NCBI GenBank assembly: GCA_041906305.1
Contig: JAYRJL010000008.1
Location: 62,001 to 126,000 of the forward strand
DNA: 64,000 bases
Direction: 5' to 3'
Source of the DNA: SHVZ01 sp041906305
GTDB taxonomy: Bacteria > Pseudomonadota > Alphaproteobacteria > SHVZ01
How positions within the stretch are numbered: the first letter of the stretch is position 1; the number at the start of each line of letters is the position of its first letter. Positions 32,553-40,551 of this stretch are shown one piece after another. Position numbers and translations under genes: made by a program. A model generated the notes under the pieces. That model worked only from the letters and a program-made list of their open reading frames with translations, made no database searches and was not told where the DNA came from.

Positions 32553-33917
32553 TTATGCCTTCTTCTTCGATTCTTTTTCGGCCAGTCGCGCGGCGCGGAA
32601 CTCCCGCGCGCGCCCCGGCTTCACCACCTGACGCGAGCGCCCGAAGGCCATCGCGTCCGACTCCACATCCTCGGTGATCACGCTGCCGGCGGTGACGTAG
32701 GCGCCGGCGCCGAGACGGACCGGTGCGACCAGCGTCGAGTTCGTTCCGGTGAACGCGCCGGCCCCGATCTCGGTCTGGTACTTGAGGATGCCGTCGTAGT
32801 TGCAGGTGATCGTGCCGGCACCGATGTTGGCCTTGGCGCCGACCGAGGCGTCGCCGAGATAGGCCAGGTGATTGGCCTTGGCGCCGGCGCCGAGCGAGGT
32901 CGCCTTGAGCTCGACGAAGTTGCCGATGTGCGCGCCGGCGCCGACGCGCGTGCCGGGACGCAGCCTAGCAAAGGGTCCGATGGTCGCCGCCTCGCCGATC
33001 ACCGCGCCTTCGAGATGGCTGAAGGAGCGGATCTCGGTGCGGTCGGCGACGGTGACGCCGGGCCCGAAGACCACATGCGGATGGATCGTGACGTCGCGAC
33101 CGAGCCTCGTGTCCGCGGAAAGGAAGACGGTTTCGGGCGCGACCAGCGTCGCCCCTTCATCCATGACGCGGGCACGCAGCCGCTGCTGCATCAGCCGCTC
33201 GGCATCGGCGAGGTTGGCCCGGCTGTCGATCCCGAGCAGCTCGTCGGCCGGCGCCTCGATCGCCGCGGCGGTCAGGCCCTGCTTGCGGGCGATCGCGACG
33301 AGATCGGTCAGGTAGTACTCGCCCTTGGCGTTCTTGTTGGAGACCTTGTCGAGGAAGCCCGAAAGCCGTTTCCCGTCGATGACCATGACGCCGGAATTGC
33401 AGAAGCCGATCTTCCGCTGATCCTCGCTCGCCTCGGCCCATTCGACGATCTGCTCCAGGCTGCCGTCCTTGGACAGCACGAGGCGGCCGTAGCGCGCGGG
33501 ATCGGCAGGACGGAAACCCAGCACGACGACCGAGGGCTTGGTCTTCCCCGACCGGCGGCGACGGACCATCTTCTTCAGGGTCTCGGCGGTCAGGAACGGC
33601 GAATCGCCATAGATCACCAGCACGTCGCCAGCGAAGCCCTTGAGCTGCGGCCGGGCTGCCTTCACCGCGTCGGCGGTGCCGAGGCGATCGGTCTGAACGG
33701 CGGTCGGGAGCGGGGCGACGGTCTTGGCGACCTCGTCGCCGTCGGGACCGATGACGACGATCGTGCGGGCGGGCTTCAGAGCCTTTACCGCGGCGAGCAC
33801 ATGCGAGATGAGTGGCACGCCCGCGACCGGGTGCAGGACCTTCGAGCGGTCGGATTTCATGCGCGTGCTCTTGCCGGCGGCAAGAACGACGACGGCAAGG
33901 GATTGTGCTGAGGTCAT
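32553..33917 (-). CDS. glmU: Bifunctional GlmU (GlcN-1-P acetyltransferase / UDP-GlcNAc pyrophosphorylase)
   Basis: 454 residues. The N-terminal uridylyltransferase domain has VVLAAGKSTRMKSDRSKVLHPVAG, TDRLGTADAVKAA and IYGDSPFLTAETL. The C-terminal left-handed beta-helix (about 245-430) has the acetyltransferase core RPGTRVGAGAHIGNFVELK, AYLGDASVGAKANIGAGTITCNYDG, and GTNSTLVAPVRLGAGAYVTAGS. It produces UDP-GlcNAc. The ATG at 33917 is chosen; a TTG nine codons upstream also keeps the frame open. It forms an operon with glmS. Confidence 0.97.
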   Translation of the reverse strand: MTSAQSLAVVVLAAGKSTRMKSDRSKVLHPVAGVPLISHVLAAVKALKPARTIVVIGPDGDEVAKTVAPLPTAVQTDRLGTADAVKAARPQLKGFAGDVLVIYGDSPFLTAETLKKMVRRRRSGKTKPSVVVLGFRPADPARYGRLVLSKDGSLEQIVEWAEASEDQRKIGFCNSGVMVIDGKRLSGFLDKVSNKNAKGEYYLTDLVAIARKQGLTAAAIEAPADELLGIDSRANLADAERLMQQRLRARVMDEGATLVAPETVFLSADTRLGRDVTIHPHVVFGPGVTVADRTEIRSFSHLEGAVIGEAATIGPFARLRPGTRVGAGAHIGNFVELKATSLGAGAKANHLAYLGDASVGAKANIGAGTITCNYDGILKYQTEIGAGAFTGTNSTLVAPVRLGAGAYVTAGSVITEDVESDAMAFGRSRQVVKPGRAREFRAARLAEKESKKKA

Positions 33918-34019
33918 CGTGGGGATCGATAGACTTTTAGGCAATTTCTAAACACCTTTGCCATGGTCTCGGCCTTCCGGGGAAGTCACGTTTTGTAACC
34001 AGTAGCGGGGATTGGTTCC

Positions 34020-34688
34020 ATGGGGTGGCCGCGAGCGGTGGTGTTCGACCTGGACGGGACGCTGATCGACAGCGCCCCGGACCTGGCGCGCCTGCTCAAC
34101 AAAGTACTGGGCGAGTGTGGCCGTTCCGAGATCGAACTCGACCGGGTTCGGGGCTTCGTCGGGGACGGCATCGCCAAGCTGGTCGAGCGCGGATTCCAGG
34201 CGACCGGATCCGCCGAAGCCGAGGAATGCCGGACCGCGACCCGGCGCTTCATCGCCTATTACGAAGCCGAGCCGTCGGCTTTGACCCGCGCCTATGACGG
34301 GGTCGTCGATACCCTGGCGCTTCTCAAGCGCGACGGCCGCCGCCTCGGCGTCTGCACCAACAAAGCCGAGCGCGTCACCCATGCGGTGCTGAAGTCGCTC
34401 GGCATCGACCGCTTCTTCGACGCGGTGATCGGTGGCGACACGCTGCCGGTCAGGAAGCCCGATCCGGCGCCGCTCCGGGAGGCGATCGGGCGCCTCGGCC
34501 TCGCACGCGAGGATGCCGTGATGATCGGCGACAACGAGCACGACGCGGCGACTGCGGAAGCCGCCGGCGTGCCCTTCGTCCTCGTCACCTACGGCTATGC
34601 GCGGGTACCGTTGTCGGAGCTCCCCGCAGCCGCGACGGTCGCGCGCTTCGATGATATCCCGGACGCGCTGAAGCGGATCGCGCTCTAG
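34020..34688 (+). CDS. gph: Phosphoglycolate phosphatase (HAD family)
   Basis: 222 residues of HAD subfamily IA. Motif I is VVFDLDGTLIDSAPD (nucleophile Asp at about 10). Motif II is in LGVCTNKAERVTH, motif III is the Lys of PVRKPDPAPL, and motif IV is AVMIGDNEHDAATAEAAG. The FVGDGIAKLVERG cap segment matches Gph, which dephosphorylates 2-phosphoglycolate. It is divergent from glmU. Its stop overlaps the histidine kinase gene by 4 bases in CTAG. Confidence 0.92.
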   Translation: MGWPRAVVFDLDGTLIDSAPDLARLLNKVLGECGRSEIELDRVRGFVGDGIAKLVERGFQATGSAEAEECRTATRRFIAYYEAEPSALTRAYDGVVDTLALLKRDGRRLGVCTNKAERVTHAVLKSLGIDRFFDAVIGGDTLPVRKPDPAPLREAIGRLGLAREDAVMIGDNEHDAATAEAAGVPFVLVTYGYARVPLSELPAAATVARFDDIPDALKRIAL

Positions 34689-36634
34689 TCGAGCGCCGCG
34701 GTCGAGGCCCCGGCCCGGAGCACGCGCGAGGCCGGGAGCAGCAGGGTCACGGTGGTGCCGGACCCGGGCGTGCTGTCGAGCAGCAGCGTGCCGCCATGCA
34801 GCTCCATCAGGGAGCGGGCGAGCGACAGGCCGAGTCCGGTGCCGTGGTGCTGGCGGCTGAACGAGGACTCGATCTGCCCGAACGGCGCCAGCGCCACCTC
34901 GATCTTGCCGGGCGCGATGCCGATGCCGGTGTCGCTGACGGTGAGCGCCAGCCCGCCATCGGTCTGCAGCGCGCCGGCGAGCGTGATGCTGCCGCCGGAC
35001 GGCGTGAACTTGAGCGCATTGGAGAGAAGATTGACCAGCGCCTGGGTCAGCTTGCGTTCGTCGACCCGGATGCGGGCGGGCGGCGACGGGATCGCGACGG
35101 TGAGCTTGAGATCGGCGCGCTCGAAGCGATCGCCGAACAGCTTCCGCGTGGCGTGGACGACGCTGTCGAGCGTGGTCTCGGCCTCGGCCAGCTCGGCATA
35201 GCCGGCCTCGATCTTCGACAGGTCGAGGATGTCGTCGATGATCGAGAGCAGATGACGGCCCGACTTGTGGATGTCGTCGGCATAGGCCGAATAGCGATCG
35301 ATCGCCTCTCGCCCGAATGCCTGGGCGTTGATGACCTCGGAGAATCCGAGGATGGCGTTCAGCGGCGTCCTGAGCTCATGGCTCATGTTGGCGAGGAACT
35401 CGGACTTGGCGCGGTTGGCTTCCTCGGCTCTGGTCTTCGCCTCGCGCAGCACGCGCTGGTCCGAGACCGTCGCGGTGATGTCGGTGCCGACGCCGCGATA
35501 TCCGAGGAAGGCGCCGTCGGCGGCGAAATGCGGCTTGCCCGAGAGGGACCAGTAACCGGCGCTGCCGTCGGGGCGCTCGTAGCGAAGCCTGAGCCCGCGG
35601 AACGGCAGGCGCTCGTTGAGCGCCGGCATGACGTTCCGATTGTCGCCCCGGTCGGCATGCTCGCGGACGAAGTCGAGCGCCTGCCGGCCGAGCGCGGACT
35701 GGGCCAAGGTGCCGGCGGCCGCGAGAAACCGCTCCGACAGATACGTGATGCGGTGTGCTGCGTCGGTTTCCCAGTACCAGTCGGACGCGACGTCGGCGAA
35801 GTCGCGGAAGCGCTGCTCGCTGGATCCGAGCTGGCGATCGAGCGCGATCTGGCGACGGATCAGGCGCGAGGCGAAGGCGACGCCGATGGCCCAGAGCACG
35901 ACGATGGTGGCACCGAGGCCAACCAGCACCAGCTCGGTCGCGGCGCGCGCGGCCTCGCCCATGTGGGACGAGAAGGTGTTCTCGAGCTCGGTCAGCCGGT
36001 TGTCGAGGCGGTCGATCGCGCCCAGCAGCTCGGCGCGCGTCGCGTCGTCGAGACGACGTGCGGCGATCGCCTCGTTCAGGCGGCCGCCCATGTCCAGCAG
36101 CTGAGCGATCAGCCGGTCGCCCTCGCGCCAGTCCTCGACCGCCGCCGCGAACGGCCCCCACCAACGCAGATACCGGAACAGGAAGATGAGGCCCGGGATG
36201 TCATCGATGTGGTTCTCACCCTCGAGGAGCGCCTGGACGGCGATCTCGTAGTCGGGCGGAGAAGATTCCATCGCGAGGCGGGCCGTCCGGTCGCCGCGCG
36301 GCACCGCGGTCGCCTTGAGGAAGGCGGCGTAGTCCTCGGGCCGGCCGGAATACGCATATCGGTGCAGCTGGATCACGGCGATCTTCTGCGCCTTGGAGTA
36401 GCGACCCTCGCCGGTCGCATAGGCCCGGGTCGCGTTGACGATCTCCAGCGCGCCCCAGCTCGCGCCCAGCGCGATCAGCAGCAGCCCGACGAAGATGCCG
36501 ACGACGATGCCGAAGCCTTTGATCTCGCTCCGAGCCACGTCGCCGACCGGGCGCGACGGCTCGACGGCCGAGGGGCCGGCCTTGTCGCCGCGGTCCTGCT
36601 CTCGCTTCTGAGGGTCGCGCGGGTCGGAGGCCAT
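34685..36634 (-). CDS. PAS-containing membrane sensor histidine kinase
   Basis: 649 residues. A transmembrane helix at about 41-59, a periplasmic domain (60-234), and a second helix at about 235-257 are followed by a PAS domain (about 273-395). The kinase core comes next: the H-box FLANMSHELRTPLNAILGF (phospho-His about 419), the N-box ALVNLLSNALKFTP, SDTGIGIAPG, and the G2 box GTGLGLSLARSLMELHGG. No receiver domain or response regulator is adjacent, so its partner is unknown. The region upstream of the ATG is pyrimidine-rich on its own strand, with no Shine-Dalgarno. Confidence 0.92.
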   Translation of the reverse strand: MASDPRDPQKREQDRGDKAGPSAVEPSRPVGDVARSEIKGFGIVVGIFVGLLLIALGASWGALEIVNATRAYATGEGRYSKAQKIAVIQLHRYAYSGRPEDYAAFLKATAVPRGDRTARLAMESSPPDYEIAVQALLEGENHIDDIPGLIFLFRYLRWWGPFAAAVEDWREGDRLIAQLLDMGGRLNEAIAARRLDDATRAELLGAIDRLDNRLTELENTFSSHMGEAARAATELVLVGLGATIVVLWAIGVAFASRLIRRQIALDRQLGSSEQRFRDFADVASDWYWETDAAHRITYLSERFLAAAGTLAQSALGRQALDFVREHADRGDNRNVMPALNERLPFRGLRLRYERPDGSAGYWSLSGKPHFAADGAFLGYRGVGTDITATVSDQRVLREAKTRAEEANRAKSEFLANMSHELRTPLNAILGFSEVINAQAFGREAIDRYSAYADDIHKSGRHLLSIIDDILDLSKIEAGYAELAEAETTLDSVVHATRKLFGDRFERADLKLTVAIPSPPARIRVDERKLTQALVNLLSNALKFTPSGGSITLAGALQTDGGLALTVSDTGIGIAPGKIEVALAPFGQIESSFSRQHHGTGLGLSLARSLMELHGGTLLLDSTPGSGTTVTLLLPASRVLRAGASTAALD

Positions 36635-36722
36635 GGCCGTGGGGAAAAAGGAAAGGAGACGCCGTAACGCTTTTCGCGGCAGTCGGAATTAAACGGTAGT
36701 TATTTTAAGGGACTTTCGGGTC

Positions 36723-36740
36723 GCTCACGTTTTCGTGAGC
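36723..36740. promoter_or_regulatory. Perfect inverted repeat upstream of the histidine kinase
   Basis: GCTCACG-TTTT-CGTGAGC is a perfect 7-bp inverted repeat in a relatively AT-rich 237-base gap between the histidine kinase start and the tRNA gene. It could be an operator for the kinase gene or a leader hairpin. The factor is unknown. Confidence 0.4.
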
Positions 36741-36821
36741 AGAAGTCCATGAGCCGCCGCGTATCCCAGAGACTGAATTCTCTCAGGAGATGCACCCTTT
36801 TTGCGGGTAAAGCCGGGATGG

Positions 36822-36850
36822 TTGACGGCTGGTCCGGGGACTCCTATACG
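36822..36850 (+). promoter_or_regulatory. Sigma70-type promoter of tRNA-Val
   Basis: TTGACG (36822-36827), a 17-base spacer and TATACG (36845-36850) give a near-consensus housekeeping promoter. Transcription would begin around 36857, some 15 bases before the mature tRNA. Confidence 0.75.
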
Positions 36851-36871
36851 GACGGTCGATCCTTGAGGTCC

Positions 36872-36946
36872 GGGCGCGTAGCTCAGCGGGAGAGCACTGC
36901 TTTCACACGGCAGGGGTCACAGGTTCAATCCCTGTCGCGCCCACCA
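36872..36946 (+). tRNA. tRNA-Val (anticodon CAC)
   Basis: A 75-nt cloverleaf. The 7-bp acceptor stem is GGGCGCG with CGCGCCC, followed by A and an encoded CCA. The D arm is GCTC...GAGC. The anticodon stem is CTGCT with GGCAG, including one T-G pair, around loop TTCACAC, which places CAC at 34-36. The T arm is ACAGG TTCAATC CCTGT. It reads GUG valine codons. Its strong upstream promoter supports an active gene. Confidence 0.96.
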
Positions 36947-37014
36947 TTTCTTCCCCGGCAACCCACCAAGCCATCCAGCGGTTATCGGCGTGTTCTCTTC
37001 GGAGGAGACGTGCG

Positions 37015-37191
37015 ATGGCTGACGACAAGACGAAGAAGGGTCCGGCGGACGCGACGCGCGTCAACGTCACGGAGCCCTACGAAGTGGGCTACTGGTCCGA
37101 GAAGTGGGGCGTGAGCCCCGCCCAGCTCAAGGCCGCGGTGGCCAAGGTCGGGCCGATGGCCGACAGGGTCGCCCGCGAGCTCGGGCAGTAG
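37015..37191 (+). CDS. DUF3606 domain-containing protein
   Basis: 58 residues (MADDKTKKGPADATRVNV...). The sequence NVTEPYEVGYWSEKWGVSPAQLKAAVAKVGPMADRVARELG is the DUF3606 pattern: a short basic N-terminus followed by a helical hairpin. GGAGGAG lies 7 bases before the ATG. The family is very common in alphaproteobacteria and its function is not known; small size and charge would allow a regulatory or nucleic-acid-binding role. It follows the tRNA by 68 bases and precedes a cysteine-rich small protein by 5 bases. Confidence 0.88.
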   Translation: MADDKTKKGPADATRVNVTEPYEVGYWSEKWGVSPAQLKAAVAKVGPMADRVARELGQ

Positions 37192-37196
37192 TCATC

Positions 37197-37394
37197 ATGG
37201 CCTGCATGCACTGCGACCATACCGGTTGGGTCTGCGAAACCCACCTCGACCGCCCCTGGGGCGCCGTCAGCGCGCACAGCAATGCCTGCGGCTGCGGCGG
37301 CGGCGCACTCTGCGGCTGCGCCGCCGACCCGCGCGGACGCCGCTCGGCCAGCGACGTCATCGTCGAGGCCTACAGGGTCGGGTCGCTTCACTAG
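37197..37394 (+). CDS. Small cysteine-rich protein
   Basis: 65 residues containing seven cysteines: CMHC at the N-terminus, VCETHLDRPWG, and CGCGGGALCGC in the middle. The CxxC pair followed by TGWVCE.H.D.PW and a glycine/cysteine cluster suggests a zinc-ribbon-like or metal-binding knuckle. I recognise the pattern as a recurring small hypothetical protein of alphaproteobacteria but cannot assign a function. The start lies 5 bases after the DUF3606 stop. No strong ribosome binding site is visible, so coupling to the upstream gene is likely. Confidence 0.7.
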   Translation: MACMHCDHTGWVCETHLDRPWGAVSAHSNACGCGGGALCGCAADPRGRRSASDVIVEAYRVGSLH

Positions 37395-37470
37395 CGGGCG
37401 AGGCGGTCGCAAGCCGGTTGCGCGTCGGGTGCCGGCACGATGAAATGCCTTCCAATAAAGGGAGGCAACA

Positions 37471-39060
37471 ATGCGCGCTCGGCTTCGCTGGATTCTTTCT
37501 CTTCTCGCGGCCACCTGCATCGCAGGCGCGGCCCACGCCCAGATACCGAACAACGTCCTCAAGGTCGTGCCCCAGGGCGACCTCAAGGTGCTCGACCCGG
37601 TATGGACCACCGGCACGATCACCCAGAACCACGCCGGCATGATCTACGACCAGCTGTTCAGCCTCGACGGCAGCTACGAGACCAAGCCGCAGATGGTGGA
37701 CACCTGGAACGTCTCGGCCGACGGCCTCGTCTACACCTTCAAGCTTCGGCCGGGCCTCGCCTTCCACGACGGCGACCCGGTGCGCGCGGTCGACGCGGCG
37801 GAGTCGCTGAAGCGCTGGGGCCAGAAGGACATCATGGGCCAGCGGCTGTTCCAGTCGGTCGCCTCGGTCGTCGCGATCGACGACCAGACGCTCAGGCTCA
37901 CGCTGAAGGAGCCCTACGGCCTCGTGCTCCAGTCGATCGGCCGCGTCGGCGGCCTCGTTCCCTTCATCATGAAGGAGAAGCACGCGAAGACCGACCCGGC
38001 GACGCAGGTCACCGAGATGATCGGCTCCGGCCCCTTCATCTTCAAGAAGGAGGAGTGGGTCCCGGGCTCCAAGGTCGTCTACACCAAAAACACGAACTAC
38101 AAGCCACGCGCCGAGCCGGCCAGCGGCTTCGGCGGCGGCAAGGTCGCCAAGCTCGACCGCGTCGAATGGGTCTACATCCCCGACCCCGCGACGATCTCCG
38201 CCGCGCTCGAGGCCGGCGAGATCGACTTCTGGGAGCTGCCGCCCGGCGACTTCCAGACGATCCTGAAGAAGAATCCGAAGGTCACGCTCTATGTCGGCGA
38301 CGACCTCGGCACGCGCGGCATCATGCGGCCGAACTTCCTGTTCCCGCCCTTCGACAATCCGAAGGCGCGCCAGGCCCTGCTTTGGCTGACCGTGCAGGAA
38401 GACTTCATGCGCGCGTCGATCGGCAACGATCCCAAGGAGTGGACGATCTGCGGCGGCATGTTCACCTGCGGCAGCCCGTATGCGATGGAAATCGGCGGCG
38501 AGCCGCTGGTCGAGAAGGACCGCGCCAAGAAGCAGGCGAACGCCAAGCGCCTGCTGGCCGAGGGCGGATACAAGGGAGAGCCCCTCTACATCCTGCAGGC
38601 GACCGACTATCCGCAGTTCAACGCGGCGGCGCTGGTGCTTGCCGACGCGCTGAAGCAGATCGGCGCCAACCCGCAGCTGGTGCCGCTCGACTGGAACACG
38701 GTGCTGACGCGGCGTGCGTCGAAGAAGCCGCCGAACGACGGCGGCTGGCACATCTTCTTCACCTCCGGCACCGGCTTCGGCGCCGCCGATCCGTTCTCGA
38801 ACCCGGTCTCCACCGCCTGCGACAAGGCGTGGTTCGGGTGGCCGTGCAACGAGGAGATCGAGAAGCTGCGCGACGCATGGACGCGCGAGGCGGATCCGAA
38901 GAAGCAGCTGAAGATCATCGAGGACCTGCAGGTGAAGATGTACGAGTACGTGCCCTACATCACCTGGGGCCAATGGACCTCCCCGATGGCCTTCCGCTCC
39001 AACGTGAAGGGCGTGCTGGCCTCGCCCCAGCGGATGTTCTGGAACATCTACAAGGAGTAG
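37471..39060 (+). CDS. ABC transporter substrate-binding protein, family 5 (dipeptide/oligopeptide type)
   Basis: 529 residues with a signal peptide at about 1-23 (ending AGAAHA). The family 5 (DppA/OppA) fold is shown by LKVVPQGDLKVLDPVWTT, ADGLVYTFKLRPGLAFHDGDPVRAVDAAESLKRW and SGPFIFKKEEWVPGSKVVYTKNTNY. It binds a peptide or other small solute in the periplasm. No permease or ATPase gene is adjacent, so the transporter must be encoded elsewhere. GGGAGG precedes the ATG. It is a paralogue of the protein at 42186. Confidence 0.92.
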   Translation: MRARLRWILSLLAATCIAGAAHAQIPNNVLKVVPQGDLKVLDPVWTTGTITQNHAGMIYDQLFSLDGSYETKPQMVDTWNVSADGLVYTFKLRPGLAFHDGDPVRAVDAAESLKRWGQKDIMGQRLFQSVASVVAIDDQTLRLTLKEPYGLVLQSIGRVGGLVPFIMKEKHAKTDPATQVTEMIGSGPFIFKKEEWVPGSKVVYTKNTNYKPRAEPASGFGGGKVAKLDRVEWVYIPDPATISAALEAGEIDFWELPPGDFQTILKKNPKVTLYVGDDLGTRGIMRPNFLFPPFDNPKARQALLWLTVQEDFMRASIGNDPKEWTICGGMFTCGSPYAMEIGGEPLVEKDRAKKQANAKRLLAEGGYKGEPLYILQATDYPQFNAAALVLADALKQIGANPQLVPLDWNTVLTRRASKKPPNDGGWHIFFTSGTGFGAADPFSNPVSTACDKAWFGWPCNEEIEKLRDAWTREADPKKQLKIIEDLQVKMYEYVPYITWGQWTSPMAFRSNVKGVLASPQRMFWNIYKE

Positions 39061-39065
39061 ATCCC

Positions 39066-39392
39066 ATGCGGCACCTGCGCTTGCTGATCCTCGCCGGCGT
39101 GGCGCTCGCCGCGCTTTCCGGTACCGCGCGCGCGGATGCCATCGACGGCCAGTGGTGCGCCGTCGACGGCAAGCGCATCGACATCAACGGGCCACGCATC
39201 CGCACCCCGGGCGGCACGCAGATGCAGGGCGACTACGACCGCCACGGCTTCCGCTACGTCGTGCCGGCGGCGGAGCCGGGTGCCGGCGGCACCGTCGTCA
39301 TGCGGCTCTTGAGCGACAACCTGATGCAGCTGACCCCGCCCGGATCGGCGGCGGTCCAGCAATGGAACCGCTGCGGGCCTCCGATCAGCTGA
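39066..39392 (+). CDS. Small secreted hypothetical protein
   Basis: 108 residues with a signal peptide at about 1-23 (MRHLRLLILAGVALAALSGTARA). The mature part (DAIDGQWCAVDGKRIDINGPRIRTPGGTQMQGDYDRHGF...) is probably all-beta, with an early Trp-Cys and a late RCGPP cysteine that could form a disulphide. I recognise similar small periplasmic proteins but no named domain. It begins 5 bases after the substrate-binding protein stop, so the two are probably one transcript; a shared function is inferred. Confidence 0.72.
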   Translation: MRHLRLLILAGVALAALSGTARADAIDGQWCAVDGKRIDINGPRIRTPGGTQMQGDYDRHGFRYVVPAAEPGAGGTVVMRLLSDNLMQLTPPGSAAVQQWNRCGPPIS

Positions 39393-39465
39393 TCGGCGAT
39401 CGGCCGGCCGGCGCAATTTGATCCAGCGCAAGGCGGCCGCCGACGCGGCGGCCTACCTTGCAAGC

Positions 39466-40116
39466 ATGAAGATCTCCGCGCACTTCGCCGATGCCCTCGA
39501 TCGCGCCGCGGTCGAGACCGCGCCCTATCGTCACTGGCTGCTCGACGGCGCGCTGCCCGAGGGCATTTGCGCCGAGCTCGCCGAGCTGCCGATCGCCCCG
39601 ACCGTGTTCGGCGACACGGCGGGACGGCGCGAGACCCACAACGCCCTTCGCGTGCATGCGACGCCCGCCACGTTCGCGACCTATCCCGTGCTCGCGGACG
39701 TGGCCGAGATGCTTCAGGAGGGGCCCGCAGTCGAGGCGATCGAGCGCATCTGCGGCATCGACCTCTCGGGCACCAGCCTGCGCATCGAGTACTGCCGCGA
39801 CACGGAAGGGTTCTGGCTGGAGCCGCACACCGACATCGGCGTGAAGCGATTCACGATGCTGATCTATCTTTCGGACGGCCCCGGATCGGAAGCCTGGGGC
39901 ACCGACGTTCTCGACGGTCCCGACCGCTTCGTGCGCTCGGCGCCCTACCACCGCAACGGCGGGCTGATATTCGTGCCGGCGGAAAACACCTGGCACGGCT
40001 TCAAGCGGCGCCCGATCGACGGCGTGCGGAAGTCGCTGATGGTGAACTACGTCGGCCCGGAATGGCGCTCGCGCCACGAGCTTGCGTTCCCCGACCACCC
40101 GGTCGGGCAAGCCTAG
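39466..40116 (+). CDS. 2OG-Fe(II) oxygenase
   Basis: 216 residues of the double-stranded beta-helix dioxygenase fold. The Fe(II) facial triad is H121, D123 (EPHTDIGVKRFTMLIYLSDG) and H177 (ENTWHGFKRR). Arg188 (VRKSLMVNYVG) is placed to bind 2-oxoglutarate. Substrate is unknown; related bacterial proteins hydroxylate amino acids or sugars. The ATG at 39466 is preferred over a TTG at 39418. The end shares CTAG with the opposing small gene. Confidence 0.85.
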   Translation: MKISAHFADALDRAAVETAPYRHWLLDGALPEGICAELAELPIAPTVFGDTAGRRETHNALRVHATPATFATYPVLADVAEMLQEGPAVEAIERICGIDLSGTSLRIEYCRDTEGFWLEPHTDIGVKRFTMLIYLSDGPGSEAWGTDVLDGPDRFVRSAPYHRNGGLIFVPAENTWHGFKRRPIDGVRKSLMVNYVGPEWRSRHELAFPDHPVGQA

Positions 40117-40346
40117 TTGATCGATTCCTTGTAGCGGCCGACGAAGCTCGCCAGCGAAAGCGATCGCTCGGTTTCGGAGACGCGGCCGGACGGGAGCGCG
40201 AAGGTGACGGTGAACCGGACATGCGGGATGCCGAAGGCATCGACGCGTGTCGCGACGACGGTTGCCGTTTCCGTCACGCGGTCTTCCCGATCGTGCCGGA
40301 AGCGGTCGCCCGCCTGTAGATCCCCCTGGGCCGGACGCATGGTCAT
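40113..40346 (-). CDS. Small hypothetical protein
   Basis: 77 residues (MTMRPAQGDLQAGDRFRHDR...), predicted mostly beta strand, with no signal peptide, membrane segment or cysteine. I do not recognise a named domain. Coding is supported by the clean frame, GC-rich third positions, and the tight CTAG stop overlap with the oxygenase gene, a pattern seen at four other real gene pairs in this window. Two in-frame ATGs (40346, 40340) are possible. A CRP-like palindrome lies 30 bases upstream. Confidence 0.6.
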   Translation of the reverse strand: MTMRPAQGDLQAGDRFRHDREDRVTETATVVATRVDAFGIPHVRFTVTFALPSGRVSETERSLSLASFVGRYKESIN

Positions 40347-40375
40347 GTGGATAACTTGAATGGTCCTACTCCATC

Positions 40376-40391
40376 GGTGACGGCTGTCACA
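40376..40391. promoter_or_regulatory. CRP-like palindrome between small gene and GMC oxidoreductase
   Basis: GGTGA-CGGCTG-TCACA matches TGTGA-N6-TCACA at 9 of 10 positions. It lies in an AT-rich divergent gap (40347-40551), 30 bases before the small minus-strand gene and about 160 before the GMC gene. It is almost identical to the site at 18446. Confidence 0.5.
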
Positions 40392-40551
40392 CTACTTCCT
40401 GGCGAGTTAATTCCGCGTTAATAATCACTCGTGATTTATCCTGTATTTGCTTGATTTTACTTATAGATCCAGCTTAACGCCGGTCGGCCGGTTTCGCCGA
40501 CGCGCCTTCCCGCTGGACCGGCCTTGTCCTGGCGGTTTTGCTAGGAAAATC

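Noticed and set aside
32540..32560. glmS ribozyme or leader regulation
   Set aside because: glmS starts only 6 bases after glmU, leaving no room for a ribozyme, which in any case is typical of Gram-positive bacteria.
30870..33911. 1013-codon plus-strand open frame
   Set aside because: It is antisense to glmS and glmU, whose motifs are complete. Long antisense frames are expected at this GC content; the translation is rich in Arg, Asp and His with no domain.
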